Of a DNA stretch of 64,000 nucleotides, positions 17,719-26,322 are shown piece after piece. Within the stretch, counting starts at the first letter, position 1. Each line of letters begins with the position of its first letter. The DNA comes from G963677085 sp963677085. GTDB taxonomy: Bacteria > Planctomycetota > Planctomycetia > Pirellulales > Thermoguttaceae. Location of the stretch: assembly GCA_963677085.2 (NCBI GenBank), contig CAXXFH010000006.1:806001-870000 (forward strand), in the 5' to 3' direction. A program made the translations under genes and the position numbers. A model generated the notes under the pieces. The model saw nothing but the letters and a program-made list of their open reading frames with translations. It ran no database searches and was not told the DNA's origin.

Positions 17719-18567
17719 ATGGCCGTTTCCATTCGACGTATGACCCGGGACGATCTCCAGACGGCTTTCAATTGGGCCGCACGCGAAGGTTGGAATCCAG
17801 GCCTCAACGATGCCGAACCGTTTTTTGCTGCCGATACGCAGGGATTTTTTCTGGCCGAACACGACGGCATGCCCGTGGGCACCATCTCGGCCGTAGCCTA
17901 CGATGAGCGATTTGGATTCATCGGTTTGTATCTCGTCGATCCGGAGTATCGCGGAGGACGTATCGGGGTGAAACTGGGCGAAGCTGCCCGGGAGTATCTT
18001 GGCACACGATGCGTGGGCCTCGACGGCGTGGTGGCCAAGCAGGCCCAGTATGCACGCTACGGCTACCGCTATGCCTACGGCAACGTGCGCTACGAGGGCG
18101 TGGCCAGTGGGGCGGTGCCGATCAACGATTCGACGATCCGGTTGGTTCACCCCAACGACGTTCCCTTCGACGAACTGACAGCCTACGACGCCGAACTATT
18201 TCCGGCTCGCCGTGCCGAGTTTTTGGCCGCTTGGCTGCGGCAGCCGGGCACTCATGCCAGGGTGGCTCTGCACGAAGGGAAATTGCACGGCTACGCGGTG
18301 TTGCGGCCGTGTCGGGCGGGCTACAAATTTGGGCCGCTGATGGCCAACGACGAGCATACGGCCGAATTGCTCTTCGACACGCTCACCTCGCATGTGATGG
18401 GCCAAGCGGTCTATCTCGACGTGCCCGAGCCCAATGCGGCGGCCGTGGCCCTGGCCCAGCGCCACGGCATGGTGCCTGTCTTCCAGACCGCGCGGATGTA
18501 CTCGGGCGAAGCACCGTCGATCGATCTCAGCCGCATCTTCGGCATCACCACAATGGAGTTGGGGTGA
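17719..18567 (+). CDS. GNAT-family N-acetyltransferase with second C-terminal GNAT-like domain
   Basis: I start at ATG 17719 (MAVSIRRMTRDDLQTAFNWAA), preceded by a GAGGGGGGGG ribosome-binding site; upstream frame to 17548 has no family resemblance. Residues 1-140 are a GNAT domain with IGLYLVDPEYRGGRIGVKLGE, the acetyl-CoA-binding R/Q-x-x-G-x-G/A loop. The C-terminal half (VPFDELTAYDAELFPARRAEFLAAWL, GYKFGPLMAND, VYLDVPEPNAAAVALAQRHGM) matches the YitH/Acetyltransf_18 type, in which a second lobe completes the substrate site. Substrate unknown; cytosolic; 282 residues. Confidence 0.85.
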   Translation: MAVSIRRMTRDDLQTAFNWAAREGWNPGLNDAEPFFAADTQGFFLAEHDGMPVGTISAVAYDERFGFIGLYLVDPEYRGGRIGVKLGEAAREYLGTRCVGLDGVVAKQAQYARYGYRYAYGNVRYEGVASGAVPINDSTIRLVHPNDVPFDELTAYDAELFPARRAEFLAAWLRQPGTHARVALHEGKLHGYAVLRPCRAGYKFGPLMANDEHTAELLFDTLTSHVMGQAVYLDVPEPNAAAVALAQRHGMVPVFQTARMYSGEAPSIDLSRIFGITTMELG

Positions 18568-18618
18568 TTTCAAAGCGGAAAGCTGAAAGCGGGATGGTTG
18601 CTCGCACAATAACTCCAA

Positions 18619-18642
18619 GCCCAGGGGTCACACCCCCTGGGG
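18619..18642. terminator. Hairpin between convergent genes
   Basis: Stem CCCAGGGG / CCCCTGGG around a TCACACC loop, between the GNAT gene and the convergent helicase. No T tract, so a terminator role is inferred from position. Confidence 0.4.
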
Positions 18643-18663
18643 CCGGCCGACCATCCGTTCCAC

Positions 18664-20844
18664 CTACAACGCCCGGCGGTGCCGACGCGTGCGCTTGCCA
18701 AACACGGGCTTGTTCTTGGGGGCTTCGGCCGCCGATTGCGATTCGTCGGCAGAGTCGCCCATCTCGCCGAAACCGGGAGTCGTCGCCATGCTTTCCTTGG
18801 CAAAGGTGACGAAGCCGGCGATCTCGTCGCGTTTGAGTAGCCGGTTGATGCGTATCTCGATGCGTGTCAGCTCGTTGCCTTCCTCGGGCGTGACGAACGT
18901 GAAGGCCACGCCCTCGCGTCCCATCCGCCCGGCGCGGCCCACGCGGTGCACGTAGTCGTCGCAGAACTTGGGGACATCGTAGTTGATGATGTGGGAGATG
19001 CGCGTCACGTCGATTCCCCGCCCGACCACGTCGGTGGCCACGAGAATGCAAATGTTGCCGTCGCGGAACTGCCTCATTACCCGATCGCGCACCGATTGCG
19101 AGAGGTCGCCGTGGATGGCGTCGACCGAGGTCATTTTCTTCCGCAGCATTCGTTGTACGCGATCGGTTCCCCGGCGGGTGCGGCAGAAGACAATTGCTTG
19201 TGTGGGGTTTTCACGCTCCAGTAGTCGCACCAAAAGATCGAACTTCTGCTCGGGGATTACCGTGAAGTAATGTTGTTCGATCGTGTCGACGGTCATGTCG
19301 GTCGGCGAGAAGTTCAACTCCTCGGGCTCCCGCATGTAACGCTTGGCCAGACGAACGACTGGTGGCGGAAGCGTGGCGCTAAGCAACAGCGATTGGCGCG
19401 ACTGCGGGCAGCGGCGTAAGATTTTTTCGATGTCGGGCCGGAACCCGATGTCGAGCATTCGATCGGCCTCGTCGAGAACGGCAAATCGCAAGTCGCCCAG
19501 CATCAGTGCGCCGCGGTCCATCATATCCATCACGCGACCGGGGGTACCCACCACGATCTCCGCCCCACGTTGCAGCTTCTGGGTCTGCTGGCGAATGGGT
19601 TTACCGCCGTAAACGGCCACGACATGGATCCTTTGCCCGGAGGCCAACTTCTCGCACTCGTCGCGCACCTGAACGGCCAGTTCCCGGGTGGGTACCAGGA
19701 TGAGGGCTTGGGGATTAGCGCCTTTGCGGTGGGGATGGAGTTGGGCAATCAGCGGAATGCCGAAGGCAGCCGTTTTGCCCGTGCCGGTTTGGGCTTGTCC
19801 CATGACATCCACCCCGGCCAGCGCTCGGGGAATCAATCCCGCCTGGATGGGCGTTGGCTCCAAGTACCCGGCTTTGTGCAGGGACTTGAGCATTCGGTTA
19901 GAAAGCCCCATCCGGGCAAACTCGCTTTCGGCCATGGGGGCGAAGACTTCGTCCTCGTCTTCTGGCGTCGAGAGCGTTTCGTCCCAAGCGGGCTCCTCGG
20001 GCAATTCTTCCTGCTCGAACGATTCTCTCTTGGTCGATTTCTTCTTGGCCAACTCTTTCTTCGCCGGCGGTTCGTCTCGGTCGACCGGTTTCTTCTTCGC
20101 GGCCGACTTCTTTCGCCGTTTCGGGGGTGGTTCGTCCGCGGGTGCTTCGGGCTTTTCGCGTACCGGCTTTGGTTTGGCGGCTTGGGCGGGAGCGGCCTTC
20201 TTCTTGGGCTCAGTTGCTACCGGCTCAGACGCTGTAACGGCTGCGGTTTCCGTGGTCGACTTCTTCTTCCCTCGGCGACGTCGCCTTCGTTTCTTCTCGG
20301 TGGGTTCCTTTTCGGTGGGCGCCGTCTCCGCGTCTGGTTCGACCGCCGGCTTGCGAGCCTTGGTAGCCACCGTTGCTTCTTCCGAAGGTGCCTCGGTCGG
20401 CGCCGCTCGCTTCGTGGCGGTTTTGGCTTTCTTTCGCTTTCTTGGCGCCTTGGGCTTTTGCGCCTCCTCGGGTTCCATCAATTCTCCCCGCAATTCCTCG
20501 AAGGGGATTTCGTCGAGGAAGTCGGGAAGCGGAGCGTCGTCGCGGGGAATGTCCACCGGTTCGAGCGGCTGCTGATGCGGGCGTCGCTTGGATTTCGATC
20601 GCCCCGCCGTGCTGGCTGTCCTGGAGGTACGTTCGGTCTTGGCCGCGCGACCCGACGAGGACTGCTCGGTTTTGGTCGCCGTACGGCGTGGCTTTTGGGC
20701 AGCGGCCTTCTTGCGGGGTGCCGAGCCTTTGGGCTTTCGCGAGGTAGCGCTTTGCGGACTCGTGGCATCGCCGGTCGACGCACTCGATTGTGCGGCCTGC
20801 TGGGTTTTTTCGGACGATGGTTTACGTGGACGTCGTTTGGCCAC
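18664..20844 (-). CDS. DEAD-box RNA helicase (RhlE-like) with long basic N-terminal extension
   Basis: 726 residues. The helicase core starts near 310 with the Q motif (EPTPIQAGLIPRAL), then AQTGTGKT (about 353-360), PTRELAVQV, GTPGRVMDMM, DEAD (about 456-459), SATLP, a C-terminal RecA lobe with VFCRTRRGTDRV, VATDVVGRGIDV and HRVGRAGRMGREG. All motifs needed for ATP-dependent RNA unwinding are present. Residues 1-300 are unusual: Lys/Arg/Ala/Pro/Glu-rich low complexity with KKRRRRRRGKKK, probably an RNA-binding tail; RhlE-type proteins normally keep such tails at the C-terminus. The C-terminus ends in a short basic FGKRTRRHRRAL. Cold-response or ribosome-assembly work is typical of the family. 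The family 1 MITE-like element lies 31 bp upstream of the start. Confidence 0.92.
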   Translation of the reverse strand: MAKRRPRKPSSEKTQQAAQSSASTGDATSPQSATSRKPKGSAPRKKAAAQKPRRTATKTEQSSSGRAAKTERTSRTASTAGRSKSKRRPHQQPLEPVDIPRDDAPLPDFLDEIPFEELRGELMEPEEAQKPKAPRKRKKAKTATKRAAPTEAPSEEATVATKARKPAVEPDAETAPTEKEPTEKKRRRRRRGKKKSTTETAAVTASEPVATEPKKKAAPAQAAKPKPVREKPEAPADEPPPKRRKKSAAKKKPVDRDEPPAKKELAKKKSTKRESFEQEELPEEPAWDETLSTPEDEDEVFAPMAESEFARMGLSNRMLKSLHKAGYLEPTPIQAGLIPRALAGVDVMGQAQTGTGKTAAFGIPLIAQLHPHRKGANPQALILVPTRELAVQVRDECEKLASGQRIHVVAVYGGKPIRQQTQKLQRGAEIVVGTPGRVMDMMDRGALMLGDLRFAVLDEADRMLDIGFRPDIEKILRRCPQSRQSLLLSATLPPPVVRLAKRYMREPEELNFSPTDMTVDTIEQHYFTVIPEQKFDLLVRLLERENPTQAIVFCRTRRGTDRVQRMLRKKMTSVDAIHGDLSQSVRDRVMRQFRDGNICILVATDVVGRGIDVTRISHIINYDVPKFCDDYVHRVGRAGRMGREGVAFTFVTPEEGNELTRIEIRINRLLKRDEIAGFVTFAKESMATTPGFGEMGDSADESQSAAEAPKNKPVFGKRTRRHRRAL

Positions 20845-20875
20845 TGCGATTACCTAATTTTGTATTTCTGAATCA

Positions 20876-21000
20876 TTAAGGATCGACCGACAACGAACTT
20901 GCCGATTTGCCGGGCCGTGTTTCGCGATGACATTTGTGTTTCGCGACGGCCCTCGGGTTTTGCCTTGGAAAACGGAAAGTTGTTTTTCGGTCTGTCCTAA
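20876..21000. repeat. MITE-like inverted repeat, family 1 copy b
   Basis: About 125 bp. The left end reads TTAAGGATCGACCGACAACG; the right end, reverse-complemented, reads TTAGGACAGACCGAAAAACA. The core GCCGGGCCGTGTTTCGCGA matches copy a at 1397. Its right tip supplies the TAG stop (20997-20999) of the inositol-phosphate synthase gene, and it fills nearly all the space before the helicase gene. Confidence 0.75.
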
Positions 21001-22202
21001 CATTGGTCGTGTCCCTGGCATGCCCATTGTTCGAGCACGAGGAACTGTCGTTCGAAGCTTTGTTCTTCGACCCCGAGTGGGCTCTTGAAGAAACTGCCCA
21101 AGAATTTCAGCGTTCCGGTCTCGCCGCGACGTCGGGCCAGTTCGGTGAAGCGTACCAAGTCGAGCACCAAGGGGGCGGCCAGCAGCGAATCGCAGCCTTG
21201 CCAGGTAAATTGCATCGTCATTCGCGTGCCCAAAAAGCCAGCGAAGTGCAAGTGATCCCAGGCCGTCTTCCAGTCGCCCATGCTCTCGATGTACTCGATG
21301 GAAACGAGTGTCTGCGGAGCTTGCGGAAGGATTTGGCTAAGCAGATGGTCCTTGCTGCGGACCTTGGCCGCCTTGTTGACCGGATTGTCGAGCACCCGGC
21401 CGTCGAGGTTGCCGAAAATGTTGTGCCCCACCCAACTGAGCACCTGGAGGTTACGTCGGGCGAACATCGGGGCAAGTGTGCTTTTCAGCAGCGTTTCGCC
21501 CGTCTTGCCGTCGTAGCCCATGTGCCGCGAGCCGCGGAGTTGGGCCAACTCGTCGAGCGCCGCCGGCGTGGCGCCCAGCGCCGGGGTGAAGTTGATGTAC
21601 GAACAGCCCGACTCGAAGGCTGCGATCGCGTACAACGAACTGGCCGGCACGGGACACTGTTCCGGGCTGTCCAGCAGGGGTTCGAGTTGTCGCCAACTCG
21701 ACGGAACGGCCGAGAGGTCCATGGGCGGCTCGGTCGAGGCCACGTTGACCACCACGACGTGTTCCAAGTGATTCGACGTGGCGAACGCTTCCAGGTCGGC
21801 CTGTAGTCGGGCGACCGCTTCACGCGGCGTTTCGTCGCGGGGAATCTCCAGATCGGCCAGACCGGCGATTGTAGGGCCCACGCGATACAGTGTGCCGGGA
21901 CGAATTCGCGCGTCGATCTGCGCCAGCTCGTCCTGACACGATTCTAACAGTCGGTGGTCGATGGCCTGCTCGCCGGCCAGTCGCGTGGCCGTGTCGAGCA
22001 GCGAGAGGCTGCGAATTTCGTGTCCTCCGACGACCAAATCTTTCCAGTCCGGCAGATCGAGTCCTGCAAAGCTGGGTAGTTCGCTAACCAAGCCTGTCGT
22101 GCCTGCTTGTCCATTTCTGAGTGCCACGAGGCCTACGATGGCCGTCGTAGCTACGCCGCCCCGGGCTCCAATTAACCAAATGCCAATACGCCGTTTTGCC
22201 AT
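20997..22202 (-). CDS. ino1: Inositol-3-phosphate synthase
   Basis: Converts glucose-6-phosphate to 1L-myo-inositol 1-phosphate with NAD, the first step of inositol and inositol-lipid synthesis. Start at ATG 22202 (MAKRRIGIWLIGARGGVATT); the open frame extends to 22328 without family features. 401 residues. Visible motifs: Rossmann GARGGVATTAIVG, VVVVNVASTEPP, SGCSYINFTPALG, MGYDGKTGETLLKS, VLSWVGHNIFGNLDG and FTWQGCDSLLAAPLVLDL, which match the NAD-binding and catalytic segments of bacterial/archaeal-type synthases. The stop codon overlaps the tip of a MITE-like repeat. Confidence 0.9.
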   Translation of the reverse strand: MAKRRIGIWLIGARGGVATTAIVGLVALRNGQAGTTGLVSELPSFAGLDLPDWKDLVVGGHEIRSLSLLDTATRLAGEQAIDHRLLESCQDELAQIDARIRPGTLYRVGPTIAGLADLEIPRDETPREAVARLQADLEAFATSNHLEHVVVVNVASTEPPMDLSAVPSSWRQLEPLLDSPEQCPVPASSLYAIAAFESGCSYINFTPALGATPAALDELAQLRGSRHMGYDGKTGETLLKSTLAPMFARRNLQVLSWVGHNIFGNLDGRVLDNPVNKAAKVRSKDHLLSQILPQAPQTLVSIEYIESMGDWKTAWDHLHFAGFLGTRMTMQFTWQGCDSLLAAPLVLDLVRFTELARRRGETGTLKFLGSFFKSPLGVEEQSFERQFLVLEQWACQGHDQC

Positions 22203-22528
22203 GAAATTGCTTTGTTCCGAGATCGCTACGAGGGAGTGCAGAGGGTCCTTGCCCCTTCGGGTGGAGTTTCTCGGGCGGTGTCCATCGTTGCACTGCCGGC
22301 CGAGATGTCTTGACGACTTTAATTCCACCTGTGGGGTGGGGTCACTTGGAAGCGGGCCGCGAAGCTACTATGATTGTCCAGCGTGTGATTCTGCGCGTCA
22401 ATGGCCACCGAGTGCCAATGACTCGCGAAAAAGGGGGATAGCAACAGAAAAACGGGCTATTAACCGCCGGAGGCGGGAGATTACCGGTCGACCGCCGCAG
22501 TAAAATTCATAGATTTCGGAGATGTTCG
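22203..22528. other. Divergent intergenic region, nothing recognised
   Basis: About 325 bp between the divergent inositol-phosphate synthase and aminotransferase genes. It must contain both promoters; I see no palindrome of the repeat families and no credible open frame. Confidence 0.4.
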
Positions 22529-23719
22529 ATGTCGTGCACGATTTCCCAAATCATCCAGGCACTGGAACCCTCGGCCACCATGGCCATGGCCGCGAAGGCC
22601 AAGGAACTGAAGGCTTCGGGCCGAACGGTCTACGATTTGAGCCTTGGGGAGCCCGACTTCAGCACCCCGGAGCACATCTGCCAGGCCGCCATCGAGGCCA
22701 TGCAGGCCGGTCACACCCACTACACCGTGGCCAGCGGCATTATGGAGCTGAAAAAGGCGGTCGTCGAGCAATACGCCAACGCCCACGGGCTGAGCTACGA
22801 ACCGACCCAGGTAGTCGTTTCCAACGGTGCTAAGCACGTCCTGCATAACGTGTTCACCGTGTTGCTCGACCCGGGCGACGAGGTGATCATTCCCGCTCCG
22901 TACTGGGTAAGCTACGCCGAGTTGGTCAAGCTGACGGGCGCCAAGCCGGTGATTGTGCAGACCCGGCAGGAAGACGATTTCAAACTCACGGTCGAGCAGT
23001 TTCGTGCGGCGGTGACCGACAAGACCAAGATTCTATTGCTGTGTAGCCCGAGCAACCCGACTGGCAGCATGTACTCGCCCGAGGAGTTGGGTGCCCTGGC
23101 CGACGTGGTGCTCGAGCGGGATTTGGTCGTGGTGGCCGACGAAATCTACGACCGGCTGGTTTACGAGGGGCATACGTTCGCCAGTTTTCCCACCGTGCGG
23201 CCCGGTTTGCAGGACCGAACGGTAGTGGTCAACGGCGTGAGCAAGACCTACGCGATGACCGGTTGGCGGATTGGCTGGGCCCTGGCGCCGGCCCACCTGG
23301 CCAAGGCGATGGGCAGCCTGCAGAGCCAGGAAACGTCGAACCCGTGCAGCATTAGCCAGTATGCGGCCGTTGCCGCAATCACGGGACCGCAGGAGTGTGT
23401 CGACACCATGTTGGCCGAGTTCGCCAAGCGGCGGCAGTTCGTCATGCAGCGGATCGAAGAGATCCCGGGCTTAAGCTGTGCCGAAATGGGCGGCGCGTTC
23501 TACGCCTTCATCAACGTAAGCGAACACCTCGGCCGCAGTTACAATGGCACGCAGATCGACAATTCCAGCCAGTGGTGCCTGGAACTGCTCGACAAGCAGA
23601 GCGTAGCGACGGTGATGGGCTCGGCCTTCGGTGCCGAGGGTTACGCTCGGGTGTCGTTTGCCACGAGCATGGAGAACCTGGAAGCGGCCTTCGAGCGGAT
23701 CGAGGAGTTCGTCGGCTAG
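22529..23719 (+). CDS. Pyridoxal-phosphate aminotransferase, aspartate aminotransferase-like (class I)
   Basis: 396 residues, ATG 22529 with CGGAG upstream. The fold-type I motifs are in order: YDLSLGEPDFSTPEHI, TVASGIMELKKAV (substrate loop), VVSNGAKHVLHNV, PAPYWVSY, LLLCSPSNPTGSMYS (Asn for PLP), VVVADEIYDRLVYEG (Asp and Tyr) and VVNGVSKTYAMTGWRIGW, whose Lys carries PLP, then an Arg at YARVSFA. This is the Ib subgroup of aspartate/prephenate aminotransferases. Likely moves amino groups between aspartate (or prephenate) and 2-oxoglutarate; substrate choice cannot be read by eye. Confidence 0.92.
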   Translation: MSCTISQIIQALEPSATMAMAAKAKELKASGRTVYDLSLGEPDFSTPEHICQAAIEAMQAGHTHYTVASGIMELKKAVVEQYANAHGLSYEPTQVVVSNGAKHVLHNVFTVLLDPGDEVIIPAPYWVSYAELVKLTGAKPVIVQTRQEDDFKLTVEQFRAAVTDKTKILLLCSPSNPTGSMYSPEELGALADVVLERDLVVVADEIYDRLVYEGHTFASFPTVRPGLQDRTVVVNGVSKTYAMTGWRIGWALAPAHLAKAMGSLQSQETSNPCSISQYAAVAAITGPQECVDTMLAEFAKRRQFVMQRIEEIPGLSCAEMGGAFYAFINVSEHLGRSYNGTQIDNSSQWCLELLDKQSVATVMGSAFGAEGYARVSFATSMENLEAAFERIEEFVG

Positions 23720-23742
23720 CACGGATTTCCAGCCGATATAGC

Positions 23743-23851
23743 GGGTGCCATGGCCACGCTCGCGTGGCCATGCTGTGCATTTTCGCCGTTCCCGCGCCGC
23801 AGCCTGTAAGCCAGGAAGAGCATGCCCACGACAAGCGTGGGCATGGCACCC
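23743..23851. repeat. GGGTGCCA-bounded double hairpin, copy C
   Basis: GGGTGCCA at 23743, TGGCACCC at 23844. Left hairpin ATGGCCACGC TCGCGTGGCCAT; right hairpin GCATGCCCACG / CGTGGGCATG. It lies between convergent genes and may stop transcription in both directions. Confidence 0.75.
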
Positions 23852-23868
23852 AACGTCGTTTGCTTCTC

Positions 23869-24762
23869 TTACTTCTTTTTTTGCTTCGCCGACTTCGCGG
23901 CTTGCGAAGCGACCTCGCTGGCGACTTCTTCGTCGCTCAGCGCCTCTTCGTAGTAGTCGTCGCTCAGCGGCTCTTCTTCCTCTTCATTGTCCTCGTCTTG
24001 GAGTCGTTGCTTGCGGCTTTTGTCGGCCGACAGGACTTGTCGCAGCAGCGCGGAGAGGTCGTCGTAGGCGTGCTCCGAGGGCGGGCCGGGTGCGTATTGC
24101 ATGACCGACTGTTGGATCCGGTTTGGCAAAGACAGCAGCACCGAAGAAACCGTGCCAAACTCCTCGCCGGACAGGACGATACCGCGACGGCCAAAGGTGT
24201 CGGGCGTGCGGGAGAACGCTCGGCTGGCGACGGCCAGGAAGGTGACGGCCGAGTCGAGCTTGTGCAGGGTGAGCATCCGACGGACGTACTCTTGGCGTTC
24301 GTCGCGGAAGTCGTCGAGGTTGCCATTGCTAAGCACGTGCAGCCCCGGCGTGATTTCGACGATTTTGACCTCCTCGCCGCCGTAGATGACCGCGGCGAAG
24401 TCGGCATCGCCAACCACGTAGTTCGCTCCGGCGTAGGCCCCGGTGGCGAGTTCCTTGGCGGCGTATTCGGCCGCGTCTTGGGCGGTCCGCATATCGAGCA
24501 ATTCGCGGCAGAGCAATCCGCGCGAACGAGGATCGAGCGGCTCGCGTCGTTTCCGGCGGTTCGTGACGGTGGCGAACAGGCCGTATTGATTCACGCCCAG
24601 CCAGGTCCCCCCTGCTTTTCGGTCAATCCCGCACACGACTCTCGGCGTACCCGACTGGATTTTGGGTGGTTGCGAAGGTCGGTCGTAGTATTCTTCTCGA
24701 TTGGCCGCCACCAGGATGGGGGTGCTCTTGGCGGTCTTGTAGAGAATGGCCATTAGACACAT
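23869..24762 (-). CDS. NRDE-family (TANGO2-like) protein with acidic/basic C-terminal tail
   Basis: 297 residues starting MCLMAILYK, the typical Met-Cys start of the family. VAANREEYYDRP is the NRDE motif, followed by GTWLGVNQYGLFATVTNRR and SRGLLCRELL. Residues 1-235 are the NRDE domain; the last 60 (QDEDNEEEEEPLSDDYYEEALSDEEV... AKSAKQKKK) form an added acidic tail ending in Lys. NRDE/TANGO2 proteins have been linked to lipid and heme handling in eukaryotes, but the bacterial reaction is unknown. An N-terminal cysteine would be exposed if Met is removed, suggesting an Ntn-hydrolase-like architecture. Confidence 0.85.
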   Translation of the reverse strand: MCLMAILYKTAKSTPILVAANREEYYDRPSQPPKIQSGTPRVVCGIDRKAGGTWLGVNQYGLFATVTNRRKRREPLDPRSRGLLCRELLDMRTAQDAAEYAAKELATGAYAGANYVVGDADFAAVIYGGEEVKIVEITPGLHVLSNGNLDDFRDERQEYVRRMLTLHKLDSAVTFLAVASRAFSRTPDTFGRRGIVLSGEEFGTVSSVLLSLPNRIQQSVMQYAPGPPSEHAYDDLSALLRQVLSADKSRKQRLQDEDNEEEEEPLSDDYYEEALSDEEVASEVASQAAKSAKQKKK

Positions 24763-25219
24763 ATAAATGCTCCGATCGGGCGATCGGTCTCCCTCTGGTT
24801 CTCAGCCGGAATCAACCGAGACTCCTCTATCCCCGCTTTCAGGGCGGAAACCTACCCGAGTTGCCTCCTTCTTCCGAGCATCGATCATGACTCAAACACA
24901 ATAGTCTAGCGAACCCCAGGCCAGGGATACACCCCGCCGAAGAGGCAAATAGGGGGCTTTTCTCTCAGCCGACCCGGTCAGGGGATAGCCTGTGGGCTGC
25001 CCCCTATCCGTGGCGTTTTTCGACCTGGTCCTGGGGATAATTCGGGCAAACTCGCGTTATCTTGTCCCCGAATCTTCGCCGTTTTCCCATAAAAGGGCTT
25101 GAGAATAGGTGAAATAATGCATAGGCTGCAAGTCTGTCTTGCCGGGCAAGTCGAGTGCGGGTGTTGATGTACAGGCAGGGTGCCGATCCATGGCGGTCTG
25201 TCGCCGGAAGGAGAATTGT
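24763..25219. other. Divergent intergenic region with a hairpin
   Basis: About 455 bp between the NRDE gene and FabH. GGGGATAG ... CCCCTATCC around 24976-25011 can pair. An AT-richer segment at 25080-25125 (AATAGGTGAAATAATGCATA) is a candidate promoter zone for fabH. No open frame stands out. Confidence 0.4.
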
Positions 25220-26308
25220 GTGAGTATCGACGTATCTTCTGTGGCCGGTCGCGGCGACCGGAATCGCCCTCGGCGCGCGGCGAGCACTGCCGACAACGAA
25301 ATCCAGACCAAGCGTTCCCGTATCGGAAGCCTGATGGGCATCCAGGTAGTGGGTGTCGGAAGCAGCGCACCGGATAGCGTTATCCGCAACGAAGACTTGG
25401 CCGCCTTAGGCTACGACGCCGACTGGATCGTACAGCGCACGGGCATCCTCGAACGACGCCACGCCGAACCGGGCATCAGCACGGGCGATCTGGCCACCGA
25501 AGCCGCGCGGCGGTGCATCGAAAACGCCGACGTCGATCCGGCCGACATCGACTTAGTTCTTCTGGGGACCTATACTCCCGACATGCTCATGCCGGCCACC
25601 GCCAGCCAGGTGCAAGAACGGCTCGGCTTGTGTGCCCCGGCCATGGATCTCCAGGCGGCCTGCGCCAGCTTCATCTTCTCGATGATCACCGGGGCTCAGT
25701 ACGTGGCCACCGGATGCAGCAAGTTGGCCCTGGTGATCGGGGCCGATTGCAACTCGCGAATCATCAACCCGGCCGACAAACGCACCTTTCCGCTGTTTGG
25801 TGACGCCGCCGGCGCCGTGCTCCTTTCGGCCGGCGGGCAAGACCAGGGGTTGCTTTCGTTTGCCGTGGGTTCCGATGGCTCGGGCACGGAACTGCTTTGT
25901 CGGCCGATGGGCGGAAGCCGTTTGCCGTTTACCGAGGCTGACGGCCGTGACGAGGACCGCCATTTTCTCTACATGGACGGACGCCCCATCTTTAAATGGG
26001 CCATCCGCATGTTGCGAGAGACCGTGTCCGACAGTCTCCGTGCGGCCGAACTAACGCTCGACGACATCGACTTGGTTATCTTCCATCAGGCCAACATGCG
26101 GATCATCAACGCCGCGACCAAAGACCTGGGGCTGGAAGAGTCGAAGGTGTTTATGAACCTCGAACGCTTTGGCAACACCTCGTCGGCCAGTATTCCTTTG
26201 GCCTTGGACGAAGCCTATCGGCAAGGCCGCATTCAGCGCGGCAGCCACATCCTCTTTAGCGGCTTCGGCGCCGGTTTGGCTTGGGGCACCGTGCTAATGA
26301 AGTGGTAG
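25220..26308 (+). CDS. fabH: 3-oxoacyl-[acyl-carrier-protein] synthase III (FabH-like)
   Basis: Condenses acetyl-CoA (or another acyl-CoA) with malonyl-ACP to start fatty acid synthesis. The catalytic triad is visible: Cys in LQAACASFIFS, His in VIFHQANMRII and Asn in RFGNTSSASIP, plus ADWIVQRTGI and FGDAAGAVLL. GTG 25220 has AAGGAG exactly 6 nt upstream and gives a 38-residue Arg/Ser-rich leader (VSIDVSSVAGRGDRNRPRRA) before the family begins at MGIQVVGVGSSAPDSV (ATG 25334, GGAAG upstream). I chose GTG for its stronger site; ATG 25334 (324 residues) is the alternative and fits the usual length. The hydrolase gene follows 14 bp later. Confidence 0.9.
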   Translation: MSIDVSSVAGRGDRNRPRRAASTADNEIQTKRSRIGSLMGIQVVGVGSSAPDSVIRNEDLAALGYDADWIVQRTGILERRHAEPGISTGDLATEAARRCIENADVDPADIDLVLLGTYTPDMLMPATASQVQERLGLCAPAMDLQAACASFIFSMITGAQYVATGCSKLALVIGADCNSRIINPADKRTFPLFGDAAGAVLLSAGGQDQGLLSFAVGSDGSGTELLCRPMGGSRLPFTEADGRDEDRHFLYMDGRPIFKWAIRMLRETVSDSLRAAELTLDDIDLVIFHQANMRIINAATKDLGLEESKVFMNLERFGNTSSASIPLALDEAYRQGRIQRGSHILFSGFGAGLAWGTVLMKW

Positions 26309-26322
26309 CCGCACGTTGAACG

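Noticed and set aside
19570..20871. 433-residue plus-strand frame opposite the helicase
   Set aside because: Composition (Gly/Leu/Arg/Phe-rich) is the complement of the Lys/Ala-rich extension; no family features.
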